From contig NCGJ01000014.1 in assembly GCA_002281555.1 (NCBI GenBank), positions 22,336-86,335 of the forward strand: 64,000 nt of DNA. The letters are read 5' to 3'. Below, piece by piece: positions 1 through 7,576 of the stretch (position 1 is its first letter; each line of letters begins with the position of its first letter). The notes under the pieces are model-generated. The model had not been told where the DNA came from and did not search any database. It saw only the letters and a program-made list of their open reading frames with translations. The position numbers and the translations under genes are program-made. The stretch is from Hydrogenophilales bacterium 28-61-23 (lineage in GTDB: Bacteria; Pseudomonadota; Gammaproteobacteria; Burkholderiales; Thiobacillaceae).

Positions 1-546
1 AGGGGCGATCTGGTAAACGTATTCCGGCGACAGGGCCACGCCGACCAGGGTCAGGGCCTTGCGCTTGCCGTTGATGACGGCATGGATGCGGTCGCCGGGG
101 TGCAGACCATGCGCATCGGCGAAGGTGTCGCTGACAATCACCTCATCGCCGCTGTAAGGGGTGAGCCAACGCCCCCGTTTCATGTGCAGGCTATTGAGCA
201 GGGGCGCGCCGATATCCGGCACCGACGACAACACGCCGGTGACCGGATCGTCGAAACCGGCCACCTCCAGCTTCACCACCGCCACCACCCGGGTCTCCAG
301 TCGCTCCACGCCGGGAATTTCTCTCAGGCGGCCGGCCACCGCCTCCGGCGCCCGCTTCAGGCTGGTGAACACCTGGGCGAAGCGGTATTCCCGGTAGAAG
401 CGGTCGCGCGTGGTGAGCAGAGAGTCGTAAGTCGACAGCGACATGACCAGAGTCGCCAACCCGCCCGCGATCACCGCCGCGATGGCCACGGCCTGACCGC
501 GCATGTGCCAGAGGTCGCGCAGCAGCTTGCGGTCGAGGGCCTTCAT
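1..546 (-). CDS. ABC exporter permease, FtsX/MacB type (partial, N-terminal 182 residues)
   Basis: The reading frame opens with ATG at 546 and stays open to the window edge, so the C-terminal part is missing. The start [18 protein letters not shown] is followed by one hydrophobic segment (about residues 17-38) and a soluble region that fits the periplasmic MacB_PCD domain of FtsX-like permeases. The gene lies 4 bp downstream of the ATPase gene at 551-1270 and is surely its partner. Known family role: ATP-driven extrusion or extraction of lipoproteins, peptides or drugs across the envelope. The substrate cannot be told from the sequence. A membrane-fusion protein, if there is one, must lie outside the window. 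Confidence 0.85.
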   Translation of the reverse strand, partial: MKALDRKLLRDLWHMRGQAVAIAAVIAGGLATLVMSLSTYDSLLTTRDRFYREYRFAQVFTSLKRAPEAVAGRLREIPGVERLETRVVAVVKLEVAGFDDPVTGVLSSVPDIGAPLLNSLHMKRGRWLTPYSGDEVIVSDTFADAHGLHPGDRIHAVINGKRKALTLVGVALSPEYVYQIAP

Positions 547-550
547 GGCA

Positions 551-1270
551 TCACCAGCTCAACTCGCGGGCCGGCCGCTTGGTCTGGTTGCGGCGTTCTT
601 CGACGATGCGGCCGTCGGACAGGCGGATCACCCGGTCGGCCATGTCGGCGATGCCGGCGTTGTGGGTGATCAGCACGGTCAGGGTGCCCAGTTCCCGATT
701 CACCTTTTCCAGCGCTTCCAGCACGATCACTCCGGTCGCGGAATCGAGGGCGCCGGTGGGCTCGTCGCACAGCAGCACCGCCGGGTTCTTGGCGATGGCC
801 CGGGCGATGGCCACGCGCTGCTGTTCGCCACCGGACAACTGGGCCGGAAAGTGGTCCAGACGCTCGCCCAGGCCGACCAGCGCCAGCGCCTCCTCGGGGC
901 GCATGGGGGCCACGGCGATCTCGGTCACCGCCGCCACGTTCTCCTTGGCGGTGAGGCTGGGAATCAGGTTGTAGAACTGGAATACGAAGCCGACATGGTC
1001 GCGCCGAAAGCGGGTCAGTTCGTCCTCATCGGCGCCGGAAAGCATCTGCTCCAGATAGCGCACCTCCCCCGCCGTGGGCGTATCCAGCCCGCCCAGAATG
1101 TTGAGCAGGGTGGACTTGCCGCTGCCGGATGGCCCCAGCAGCACAATCAGTTCGCCGGCGCGCAATTCCAGATCGATGCCGCGCAGGGCATGAACCTCAA
1201 GCTCGCCCATGCGGTAGACCTTGGTCAGCCCGCGGGCGCTAAAAACGCTATCTCGTCGTGCTTCAGCCAT
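551..1270 (-). CDS. ABC transporter ATP-binding protein (LolD/MacB type)
   Basis: The 239-residue protein has all ABC ATPase signatures: Walker [10 protein letters not shown] (46-54), Q-loop near VFQFYNLIP, signature LSGGEQQR (145-152), Walker [10 protein letters not shown] (165-173) and the H-loop in LITHN. Length and motif spacing match the LolD/MacB/FtsE branch, which energises FtsX-fold permeases from the cytoplasmic face. The permease gene follows directly downstream with a 4-bp gap, so the two form one operon. The start at 1270 gives the usual short N-terminus before the first strand. Specific substrate unknown. Confidence 0.93.
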   Translation of the reverse strand: MAEARRDSVFSARGLTKVYRMGELEVHALRGIDLELRAGELIVLLGPSGSGKSTLLNILGGLDTPTAGEVRYLEQMLSGADEDELTRFRRDHVGFVFQFYNLIPSLTAKENVAAVTEIAVAPMRPEEALALVGLGERLDHFPAQLSGGEQQRVAIARAIAKNPAVLLCDEPTGALDSATGVIVLEALEKVNRELGTLTVLITHNAGIADMADRVIRLSDGRIVEERRNQTKRPARELSW

Positions 1271-1346
1271 GCTTCAGCATAGAGCAGCCTGAACCCGGCA
1301 AAAGCCTGCCACCGACAGGCGCCGGTTTATCTGTTCAAGCTAGTGC

Positions 1347-1640
1347 TTACTGGTCGCCCGTCGCGTCGGCGTTCTCGATCCGATACAGCCAGGCCAGCAA
1401 TTCCGCGACGGCGATATACAACTGGGGCGGGATGCGGTCGTCCATGTCGACTTGCATCAGCAGCGAAAGCAGTTCCGGCGATTCATGCACATAAACACCG
1501 GCCTGGCGCGCGCGTTCGATGATTTCATCGGCCAGATAACCGCGCCCTTTGGCGACCACGCGCGGCGCGCCGTCCGCCGCATCGTAGGCCAGGGCGACGG
1601 CCTCCGAGAGGCGATCAGCCTTCGCCACCGGGTTCTCCAT
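1347..1640 (-). CDS. FlhB C-terminal-domain-like protein (mini-FlhB)
   Basis: This 97-residue protein matches only the cytoplasmic C-terminal part of FlhB/YscU: PRVVAKGRGYLADEIIERA, then ESPELLSLL and IPPQLYIAVAELLAWLYR. It has no transmembrane segments, and the autocleavage NPTH motif that precedes this region in FlhB is absent (DRLSEAVAL stands in its place). Stand-alone proteins of this type are known next to FliK-like genes (for example YlqH beside YlqG in Bacillus). Here the ATG lies inside the 3' end of the fliK-like gene (26-bp overlap), so translation is probably coupled. Likely role: accessory in flagellar export substrate switching, inferred from family and context. Confidence 0.85.
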   Translation of the reverse strand: MENPVAKADRLSEAVALAYDAADGAPRVVAKGRGYLADEIIERARQAGVYVHESPELLSLLMQVDMDDRIPPQLYIAVAELLAWLYRIENADATGDQ

Positions 1641-3195
1641 TTGGCACCGCCACCTGCATCTCGACCGGCTTCAAGCCGCTGGCCTCGAACCCCTTCGCCA
1701 GCAGCGGCAGCGCGGCGATCAAGCTATCGCGCGTTGATGCGTCGGTGGTCTGCAAGCGCACACGAAGTTGATCGCCGGCCAAGCCTAACTGGGCATGCAC
1801 CGTACCCATGCGCGGCAAGGTCAGATTCAATTCGGTCACCCATTCAGAGCCCGCTTGCGCATCCTCGCCGCCGCCCTCGCCGCCCGCCTCTTCGCGTACC
1901 AGCCAGTCCATGGCTTGGCCCGGCCAGGCCTGGCCCTGCCACAGAAAGGGCGCGCCCTCCAGCATCTGCAATTGCCGACCGGCCAGCCTGGCCGCTTCTT
2001 CCGGCATGCCGCCCAGCTCGGGCGCGCTTGCCGGGAGAAGATTTTCCTGGCCGAGCCGAGCTTGCGGCTCGCGCAAAATCGATTCCAGCGACAGCGAACC
2101 CGTGCTCCATTTGGCCAGATGCGACTCGTAAAACATGCCGCTCTCGGACACGGTTTGCGACAAGCGCACCGGCAGCATGTGGTTCGCCGCCGACGGCAAC
2201 TCGACCAAGGTGTTGACCGACAAGGTCGTGCTGGATGGAATGGCGGCGCGCGGCGCCCCCACCGCCTGCTCGAGCAGGCCGCTGTTTGGGCCGGTCAGCG
2301 CGGCCGTGGTGGACGGCACGACCGCGGAATGGTTTTGCAACATGACGACATTCGCGACGATGGTCCGCGCCGGCGCGATGTCGGTCGTGCCGGCGGGAGA
2401 GGCCAGGTTGTCGATCAACGCGGCCGCTTGGACCGCTCCGCGCGCGGCGTTGACGGGCGCACTGGTGGAAACCGCACTGGTGGACGCCACGCTGGGGGCA
2501 GCCGAGGTAGTGGAGGCTGTAGTGGTGGAAGCCGCCGACCGAGCGCTCGCGGCTGGGACGTTAACGATACGGGCACCGCTCCCCGGTGCATCGCCGCTCA
2601 ACGCCGCGCCGAGTAACGTGGTTTTGGTCGCCGCTTGACTGGTCGATACGTTGTTGGTCACCCCGCTATCGGCCGTCCCGTCGCTGACCGCCGACGTGTC
2701 GCTCGCGGCCTTGTTGCCGACCGCGCCGTTGGTCACCGCGCCACTGCTCACCACACTGCCGCCCACCGCCTTGTTGCCGACCGCACTGTTGGCCACGGCA
2801 CTGTTGACCATTGCGCTGCTGGCCATTGCGCCGCTCCCCGGCGTTTGAGCCAGACGCAACAAGGCGTTGACCTGTTGCGCGGTGTTTGAAATCTGCACTT
2901 GCTGAACTGGTGTGACAGCGCCCTGGTTGAGCAAAAACGTCGGGCGCGGGCCGGCGTTCATGTAGGTCAGCCGAACGCTGTCTCCGGGCTGCGTTTTGGC
3001 GGGGAGGTTCATGTCCAGCATCTGGCCGCCGACTTTGACCAGATGACGCCCATTGACCAGGTTATCGACGACTTTTCCTTCGTACTGCTGGCCAGGCTGA
3101 AACGTCGCGGGTTCCGCTTTTGCGCTTTGCAGCAGCGCCACGCCCTGATTCTTGACCCAGGACAGCAGCAGCTCCGGCAAGGCGGTCAGATTCAC
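1615..3195 (-). CDS. FliK-like flagellar hook-length control protein
   Basis: The 526-residue protein has an Ala/Ser/Thr/Val-rich low-complexity middle, including a degenerate NSAVGNKAVG-type repeat at about residues 125-175. Its conserved C-terminal Flg_hook-like domain contains LNLTLPRMGTVHAQLGL and VRLQTTDASTRDSL. FliK proteins are exported molecular rulers that switch the flagellar export gate. The start is GTG at 3195, overlapping the stop of the DUF2802 gene, and the 3' end overlaps the mini-FlhB gene, so three genes form a tight operon. It lies away from any other flagellar gene in this window, so it may be a second FliK-like protein rather than the main one. Confidence 0.8.
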   Translation of the reverse strand: MNLTALPELLLSWVKNQGVALLQSAKAEPATFQPGQQYEGKVVDNLVNGRHLVKVGGQMLDMNLPAKTQPGDSVRLTYMNAGPRPTFLLNQGAVTPVQQVQISNTAQQVNALLRLAQTPGSGAMASSAMVNSAVANSAVGNKAVGGSVVSSGAVTNGAVGNKAASDTSAVSDGTADSGVTNNVSTSQAATKTTLLGAALSGDAPGSGARIVNVPAASARSAASTTTASTTSAAPSVASTSAVSTSAPVNAARGAVQAAALIDNLASPAGTTDIAPARTIVANVVMLQNHSAVVPSTTAALTGPNSGLLEQAVGAPRAAIPSSTTLSVNTLVELPSAANHMLPVRLSQTVSESGMFYESHLAKWSTGSLSLESILREPQARLGQENLLPASAPELGGMPEEAARLAGRQLQMLEGAPFLWQGQAWPGQAMDWLVREEAGGEGGGEDAQAGSEWVTELNLTLPRMGTVHAQLGLAGDQLRVRLQTTDASTRDSLIAALPLLAKGFEASGLKPVEMQVAVPNGEPGGEG

Positions 3196-3593
3196 GATGA
3201 GCCGCTTTCCGCGCGCTGCAGCGAGATGATCAATTCCGCCTCGCTGCGCGAAATGCCGAGACTGCTGGCCAGTTCTGTCGCCGAGGTGCCTTCGCGCGCC
3301 ATACGTTGGGCATCGGCGTAGGTGGCGGCGCGGGGATCCAGCGCGGATCCCGCCGGCGGTTGTTCTTCGAGCGCGTTAATACGTTTTTTGAGTTCGACGA
3401 TTTCCGCCTCCAGGGCGTCGATCCGGATCTGATCCAGATCGGCGCGAATCTCGGAGGCTTTCCTGATCGATATCGCGGGTGTTCTGCCGCCTCCGCGGCG
3501 TGAAAAAAGCCAGGTTTCGAGCAGATACACCAAGGTGGCCAGTACCACGGCGAGTAACAGTTCTCGGCCGGTAAAAATGAAGTTTTCCAGCAT
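3192..3593 (-). CDS. DUF2802 family membrane-anchored protein
   Basis: Translation from the ATG at 3593 gives 133 residues: one N-terminal membrane segment (about 8-27, LLLAVVLATLVYLLETWLF), a basic stretch, a short coiled coil (LDQIRIDALEAEIVELKKRI) and a C-terminal helix-turn-helix-like region (GTSATELASSLGISRSEAEL). This is the layout of DUF2802 proteins, which often sit near flagellar genes. A TTG six bases upstream is a possible alternative start. The stop overlaps the GTG of the fliK-like gene. Function unknown; the HTH-like tail may bind DNA or protein. Confidence 0.8.
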   Translation of the reverse strand: MLENFIFTGRELLLAVVLATLVYLLETWLFSRRGGGRTPAISIRKASEIRADLDQIRIDALEAEIVELKKRINALEEQPPAGSALDPRAATYADAQRMAREGTSATELASSLGISRSEAELIISLQRAESGSS

Positions 3594-3723
3594 GCTCAAA
3601 AGCGTCGCTCAGGGTTTCGGTTTGTCGATGACTGGCTTACGGCCGCAACCGCTTTTTCTTTAGCAGCGCAACCATAAGGCGGACAGGGAAGCAGACGCAG
3701 CGGCGAACGGAACCGCTAATGAC

Positions 3724-4632
3724 TCAATCGCGCGGAAAATCGGGGCGCGGGTCAAAGCTCGACGCGGCCTGCAAGCCTTCGTACAAGGCGCGCTCTTCGT
3801 CACTCAGCGTGGGCGGCAACACGATCTGCAATTGCACATAAAAATCGCCGACGCCTTCCGGCACGGGCATGCCACGACCGGTCAGGCGCAGTTTTTGCCC
3901 GCCGCGCGCGCCGGCCGGCACTTTGAGGCGCAGGTTCCCGGCCAAGGTAGGCACGGTCAAGGTGCAGCCCAAAGCGGCTTCCCATGGCGCAATCGGGGTA
4001 TCCAGATAGATGTCCTTGCCTTCCAGGCGATATTGCGCATGGGGCGCGACTTCCAGAGTCAGCAGCAGATTGCCCGCCGGCCCGCCCATCGGCGAGGCTT
4101 GCCCTTTGCCGGTCAGGCGCAATCGCTTGCCTGGCAGCGAGCCGGCCGGGACGCGTAGTTTGACGTTGCGCTGGCCGCCTGAACCAGGCACATCCAGATG
4201 CTTTTCACAGCCGTGGAAAGCTTCTTCCAGACTCAGCGTCAACGTCGCTTCAAGGTCCTGCCCGCGTGGCGGGGCATGCCGATGGCCCGAGCCGCCCCTC
4301 GCGCCGCCAAACATCTGCGCGAACAAATCCGAGAAATCCATGCCGGAGAAATCGCCGCCGGCAGAAGCGCCGCCTCGCCCGGCCCAACCCGGAGGCGGAC
4401 GAAAATCCTGCCCGGGCTGGTAGTAGCCCAATTGATCGTAAGCACTGCGTTTTTCCGGGTCGCTCAAAACATCGTTCGCCTCGTTCACATCCTTGAATGA
4501 CTCCTCCGCGCCGGTCTCTTTCGAAACATCCGGGTGATATTTCCGCGCCAGGCGTCGATACGCCTTTTTGACATCTTCCGGTTTGGCATCGCGCGGAACG
4601 CCGAGAATCTTGTAATAGTCTTTGTATTTCAT
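3724..4632 (-). CDS. cbpA: DnaJ-family co-chaperone, CbpA-like
   Basis: 302 residues. The N-terminal J domain (1-70) carries the HPD triad in KYHPDVS that stimulates DnaK ATPase. A Gly/Phe-rich linker follows ([16 protein letters not shown]), then the two C-terminal substrate-binding beta domains ([44 protein letters not shown]). The CxxCxGxG zinc fingers of DnaJ are absent, so this is a type II J protein such as CbpA, which also binds curved DNA. The gene is divergent from hfq with a 149-bp gap. A second J protein elsewhere is expected but not visible here. Confidence 0.9.
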   Translation of the reverse strand: MKYKDYYKILGVPRDAKPEDVKKAYRRLARKYHPDVSKETGAEESFKDVNEANDVLSDPEKRSAYDQLGYYQPGQDFRPPPGWAGRGGASAGGDFSGMDFSDLFAQMFGGARGGSGHRHAPPRGQDLEATLTLSLEEAFHGCEKHLDVPGSGGQRNVKLRVPAGSLPGKRLRLTGKGQASPMGGPAGNLLLTLEVAPHAQYRLEGKDIYLDTPIAPWEAALGCTLTVPTLAGNLRLKVPAGARGGQKLRLTGRGMPVPEGVGDFYVQLQIVLPPTLSDEERALYEGLQAASSFDPRPDFPRD

Positions 4633-4781
4633 GAGCTTGGACGAAGTAAGTTGTTGTTTATTAAATTAGGCGGGAATGTTCCATCCTCAAGATTGGACGG
4701 ACGCGAGCTGAATCGGCACGTGCTATCATCAAACCGCAACATACCACTACAAACCCTCAATAAAGACATAGAAGACATTCC

Positions 4782-5042
4782 ATGAGCGAGCGCCAAAACC
4801 TGCAAGACCAGTTCCTCAATACCCTGCGCAAAGAACATATGCATTGCTCCGTGTTCCTTGTGAACGGCATCAAGCTGGTAGGAAAGATAGAATCTTTTGA
4901 TCAGTACATGGTGCTGTTGCGCGGCAACGATCAAGCGGTGCAAGCCATTTTCAAGCACGCGATTTCGACCATTTCCCCGGCCAAGCAGATTTCCCTAGGC
5001 CCGCGTGACGCATCGGCCCCGGCTGAAAACACAGACGCGTAA
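4782..5042 (+). CDS. hfq: RNA chaperone Hfq
   Basis: The 86-residue protein shows the Sm1 motif ([40 protein letters not shown]) and the Sm2 motif ending in KHAISTISP. The conserved Gln, Asp and KHAIS residues of the RNA-binding proximal face are present. Hfq hexamers bind U-rich ends of small RNAs and A-rich sites on mRNAs. The acidic/alanine tail is short. The usual neighbours miaA and hflX are missing, so this may be a relocated or second hfq copy; that cannot be decided from this window. The gene ends 18 bp before a very long palindrome at 5060-5121. Confidence 0.92.
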   Translation: MSERQNLQDQFLNTLRKEHMHCSVFLVNGIKLVGKIESFDQYMVLLRGNDQAVQAIFKHAISTISPAKQISLGPRDASAPAENTDA

Positions 5043-5059
5043 TCGTGTAATCGTTCAAG

Positions 5060-5121
5060 AATCACACCGCATCAATGAAAACGGGCGCTTGAGCGCCCGT
5101 TTTCATTGATGCGGTGTGATT
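5060..5121. terminator. Long perfect palindrome, probable bidirectional terminator
   Basis: Arms 5060-5089 and 5092-5121 are perfectly complementary over 30 bp, with only TG between them. The inner part is a GC-rich stem (ACGGGCGCT/AGCGCCCGT) followed by TTTT on each strand, which is the form of a rho-independent terminator working in both directions. It lies between the convergent hfq (+) and napB (-) genes. The perfect outer extension is longer than a terminator needs. Confidence 0.85.
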
Positions 5122-5232
5122 TGCTGATGCCCTGTCAGACCAAGCGCTTTAAGCAAAGTGCTTTATGCAAAGCGCCTTACACCAGATGGCTGACAGGCAA
5201 ACCCAGTCCGACTCCCGCCTTTACCGCAAATC

Positions 5233-5700
5233 TTACTTCGCCTTCTTGAACGTGCTTTGCACCAGCACGTCGACCTTGGCTTGCGGACGATGGCACTGGA
5301 CGCAATTCCAGCGCCCCATATACATCTCACCCTTCTTCACATTGACGTAGTGGCTGGCCGGCGCGGGAATCGGCATGCCCTTGACCAACTTCTGTTTGAG
5401 CAGATCGGGTTGCACATGGCAGTCCTTGCACAGATTGGAGTCACGCGTGATCGGCACCATGTCCGTGATGGTGTGCGTGATCATCGGTGGCGCGGTGTTG
5501 TAGGACTTGGCCGCGCGTTTGTTGGTGCCAGGATCGCCACCGCCGAAATTAACGATGGCGGGATCGGGAACCTCATAAACGCTGGAGTTGTATAACCCGA
5601 GAGAATCCTCGGAGATGGCCTGATCCTGTACCGCGAAAGCGGGCAGGGACAAGGCCAGGGCAACACTCAATAACAAGGTCTTCCTAACGGGTTTGCTCAT
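5233..5700 (-). CDS. napB: Periplasmic nitrate reductase small subunit, dihaem cytochrome c NapB
   Basis: From the ATG at 5700 (MSKPVRKTLLLSVALALSLP) the protein has 155 residues with a Sec signal peptide ending near PAFA. A longer upstream frame exists but overlaps napH coding sequence. Two haem c sites are visible, CKDCH and CVQCH, with further histidines for axial ligation. NapB passes electrons from NapGH or NapC to NapA in the periplasm. The start codon overlaps the 3' end of napH, and the gene is last in napDAGHB. Confidence 0.95.
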   Translation of the reverse strand: MSKPVRKTLLLSVALALSLPAFAVQDQAISEDSLGLYNSSVYEVPDPAIVNFGGGDPGTNKRAAKSYNTAPPMITHTITDMVPITRDSNLCKDCHVQPDLLKQKLVKGMPIPAPASHYVNVKKGEMYMGRWNCVQCHRPQAKVDVLVQSTFKKAK

Positions 5701-6647
5701 CTCGTCCTCCTTTGAACGGCAATGGCGTCCGCCTGCACACGGGCTTGCGTGTTGTGGCTGCGGATCAGGGGTTTGAAATCGAACTGCAGACTTCCTTCGG
5801 GGCAAATCGGCGTGCAGCGACCGCAGTTGCTGCATTCACCGGAAAACACATAACCACGTTCATCCAGCTTCTTCAGATTGAGTACCTGCGGCTCGGGACA
5901 GACTTTGGCGCACTCGCCGCAATGCGTGCAGGAGTTCTTGTCGAAACGCACCCGCAACAGGGCGGTCTTGCCAATGAGACTGTAGAACGCCCCCAGCGGG
6001 CAGAGGTGGCCGCACCAGCCGTTCTTCAGGATCAGCAGATCGAACAGAAAGATCGCGAGCAAGGCGGTAAATCCCATGCCTAGCCCGAAGATGATCTCGC
6101 GGTGCGTCATGCCGATGGGGCTGACCCATTCGAACGCGGCCAACCCGCTTAGCACGGTGATCGCCAAAGTCGCGACCAGAATGAAATAGCGCAGCATGCG
6201 CGGCAGATGGAAGATGGCCTGGACACCCAGCTTGTCGCGCAACCAGCCGGCGGCGTCTGTTACCGCATTGACCGGGCAAACCCAGGCGCAGAACATGCGA
6301 CCGCCGATCAACAGGTAAATGCCCATCACGATGGCGACGCCAATCAGACTTTCCCGTTCCAGAACATGGCCGGTCAGGAATATCTGCAAGGCGGCGAAAG
6401 GATCGGTCAGAGGAACCAGGCCGATGAACTTGGAAGCCGACAGATTGCCAGTCAGCAAAGGCACATCCTTCGCCACCTGCCAACCCCAGTGCGCCGTGCC
6501 GAAGAACAGCAGCAGGATGCCGAACTGGCCGATCCGGCGCAGAACGATATAGCGCCACGACCACAGCCGGGCGCCGAATGCGCGGCCATGGAGTTTCTCG
6601 GTGGAGGCCAGGGCGTCGGCCTTGTTGAAGGAGGGCGACTCGCTCAT
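5697..6647 (-). CDS. napH: Quinol dehydrogenase membrane subunit NapH
   Basis: 316 residues with several transmembrane helices (for example ILLLFFGTAHWGW, LIGVAIVMGIYLLIGG, LVATLAITVLSGL). Conserved membrane motifs FCAWVCPVNA and GWCGHLCPLGAF are present, and two C-terminal [4Fe-4S] ferredoxin motifs (CTHCGECAKVCP and CSNCGRCTPICP). NapH oxidises quinol and, with NapG, feeds electrons to NapB/NapA. Its start overlaps the napG stop (ATG at 6647, napG end 6644), indicating translational coupling. Confidence 0.94.
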   Translation of the reverse strand: MSESPSFNKADALASTEKLHGRAFGARLWSWRYIVLRRIGQFGILLLFFGTAHWGWQVAKDVPLLTGNLSASKFIGLVPLTDPFAALQIFLTGHVLERESLIGVAIVMGIYLLIGGRMFCAWVCPVNAVTDAAGWLRDKLGVQAIFHLPRMLRYFILVATLAITVLSGLAAFEWVSPIGMTHREIIFGLGMGFTALLAIFLFDLLILKNGWCGHLCPLGAFYSLIGKTALLRVRFDKNSCTHCGECAKVCPEPQVLNLKKLDERGYVFSGECSNCGRCTPICPEGSLQFDFKPLIRSHNTQARVQADAIAVQRRTR

Positions 6648-7438
6648 AGCCCCCCCTCATTCAGATAATCCACACCGGGAGCCGTCTTGGGCACCGGCGC
6701 ATCCACCGCCGTCGCCGGCAGCGCGTCGGCCGGTTTGAAATCCTGGGTGACTTCGGTATCGAAAGTCCAGCCCAGGCGGTAGTGCTCGCCGATTTTCCCC
6801 TGCACCAGCTTGTGCGGCAGGATACGGATCGCGGCGATATCGGTCGGGCAGGCCTTCTCACAGATACCGCAGCCGGTGCAGGCGTCGGAATGCACCAGCG
6901 GAATGAACATGGCGTGCTTGGAAGTCTGGCGCGGATGCGTTTCCAGCGTGATCGCCTTGCCCTTGAGCGGACATTCGCGGTGGCAAATTTCGCAACGCAG
7001 ACCTTTATAGGACAGGCAGTTCTCGATATCGATCACCGCCAGACCCATGCGCGCGTCGTTGATGTTCTTGAGCTTCGGCGACAAGGCACCGGTCGGGCAG
7101 GCCTTCATGCAGGGAATGTCCGGACACATCACGCAGGCGCCGGTGCGCGGCTCGTAGAACGGCATGCCGATGGGCAGATCGCCGCCAGCCGGCTGTAATT
7201 TGAGGATCAGCGGCGGGCAGGCATTGACGCATTGCCCGCATTTGATGCAGGCGGCATTGAAGTCATCCTCGGCCAGGGCGCCAGGAGGACGCAGCGCATA
7301 GGGCGCGGCGCGCGCTTCATTGCGCAAGATGTAATCCCACAACAGGCCGCCGGTACCGGCGAGGGCGGCGCCTTGCGCCAGCTTCACCAGGAAATCGCGG
7401 CGGGTTGGATTTAGGCCGCCAAGGCCTGTTTCAGCCAT
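6644..7438 (-). CDS. napG: Ferredoxin-type protein NapG
   Basis: 264 residues. The N-terminal twin-arginine signal TRRDFLVKLAQGAALAG directs folded export. Four iron-sulfur cysteine clusters follow: CIKCGQCVNACP, CVMCPDIPCMKACP, CEICHRECP and CTGCGICEKACP. NapG is the periplasmic electron-transfer partner of membrane NapH. The gene is separated from napA by about 138 bp that contain a hairpin, and it overlaps napH. Confidence 0.95.
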   Translation of the reverse strand: MAETGLGGLNPTRRDFLVKLAQGAALAGTGGLLWDYILRNEARAAPYALRPPGALAEDDFNAACIKCGQCVNACPPLILKLQPAGGDLPIGMPFYEPRTGACVMCPDIPCMKACPTGALSPKLKNINDARMGLAVIDIENCLSYKGLRCEICHRECPLKGKAITLETHPRQTSKHAMFIPLVHSDACTGCGICEKACPTDIAAIRILPHKLVQGKIGEHYRLGWTFDTEVTQDFKPADALPATAVDAPVPKTAPGVDYLNEGGL

Positions 7439-7540
7439 TCATTTCACCTATCGACCAATTTTCACCTATCAACCCATTGGGCCCATTCAGCCGGGGTGAG
7501 GAAACGTCAATGCGGAAAGCCGCACGCAACAATCCCTCAA

Positions 7541-7568
7541 CCCGGCCCTCTCCAAAGAGAGAGCCGGG
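7541..7568 (-). other. Intercistronic hairpin between napA and napG
   Basis: CCCGGC at 7541-7546 pairs with GCCGGG at 7563-7568, and after one mismatch CTCTC (7548-7552) pairs with GAGAG (7557-7561). It starts 8 bp beyond the napA stop on the minus strand and is not followed by a U-run. It is more likely an mRNA-stabilising or partial attenuation element than a full terminator. Inference from position only. Confidence 0.45.
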
Positions 7569-7576
7569 CTGCATCA

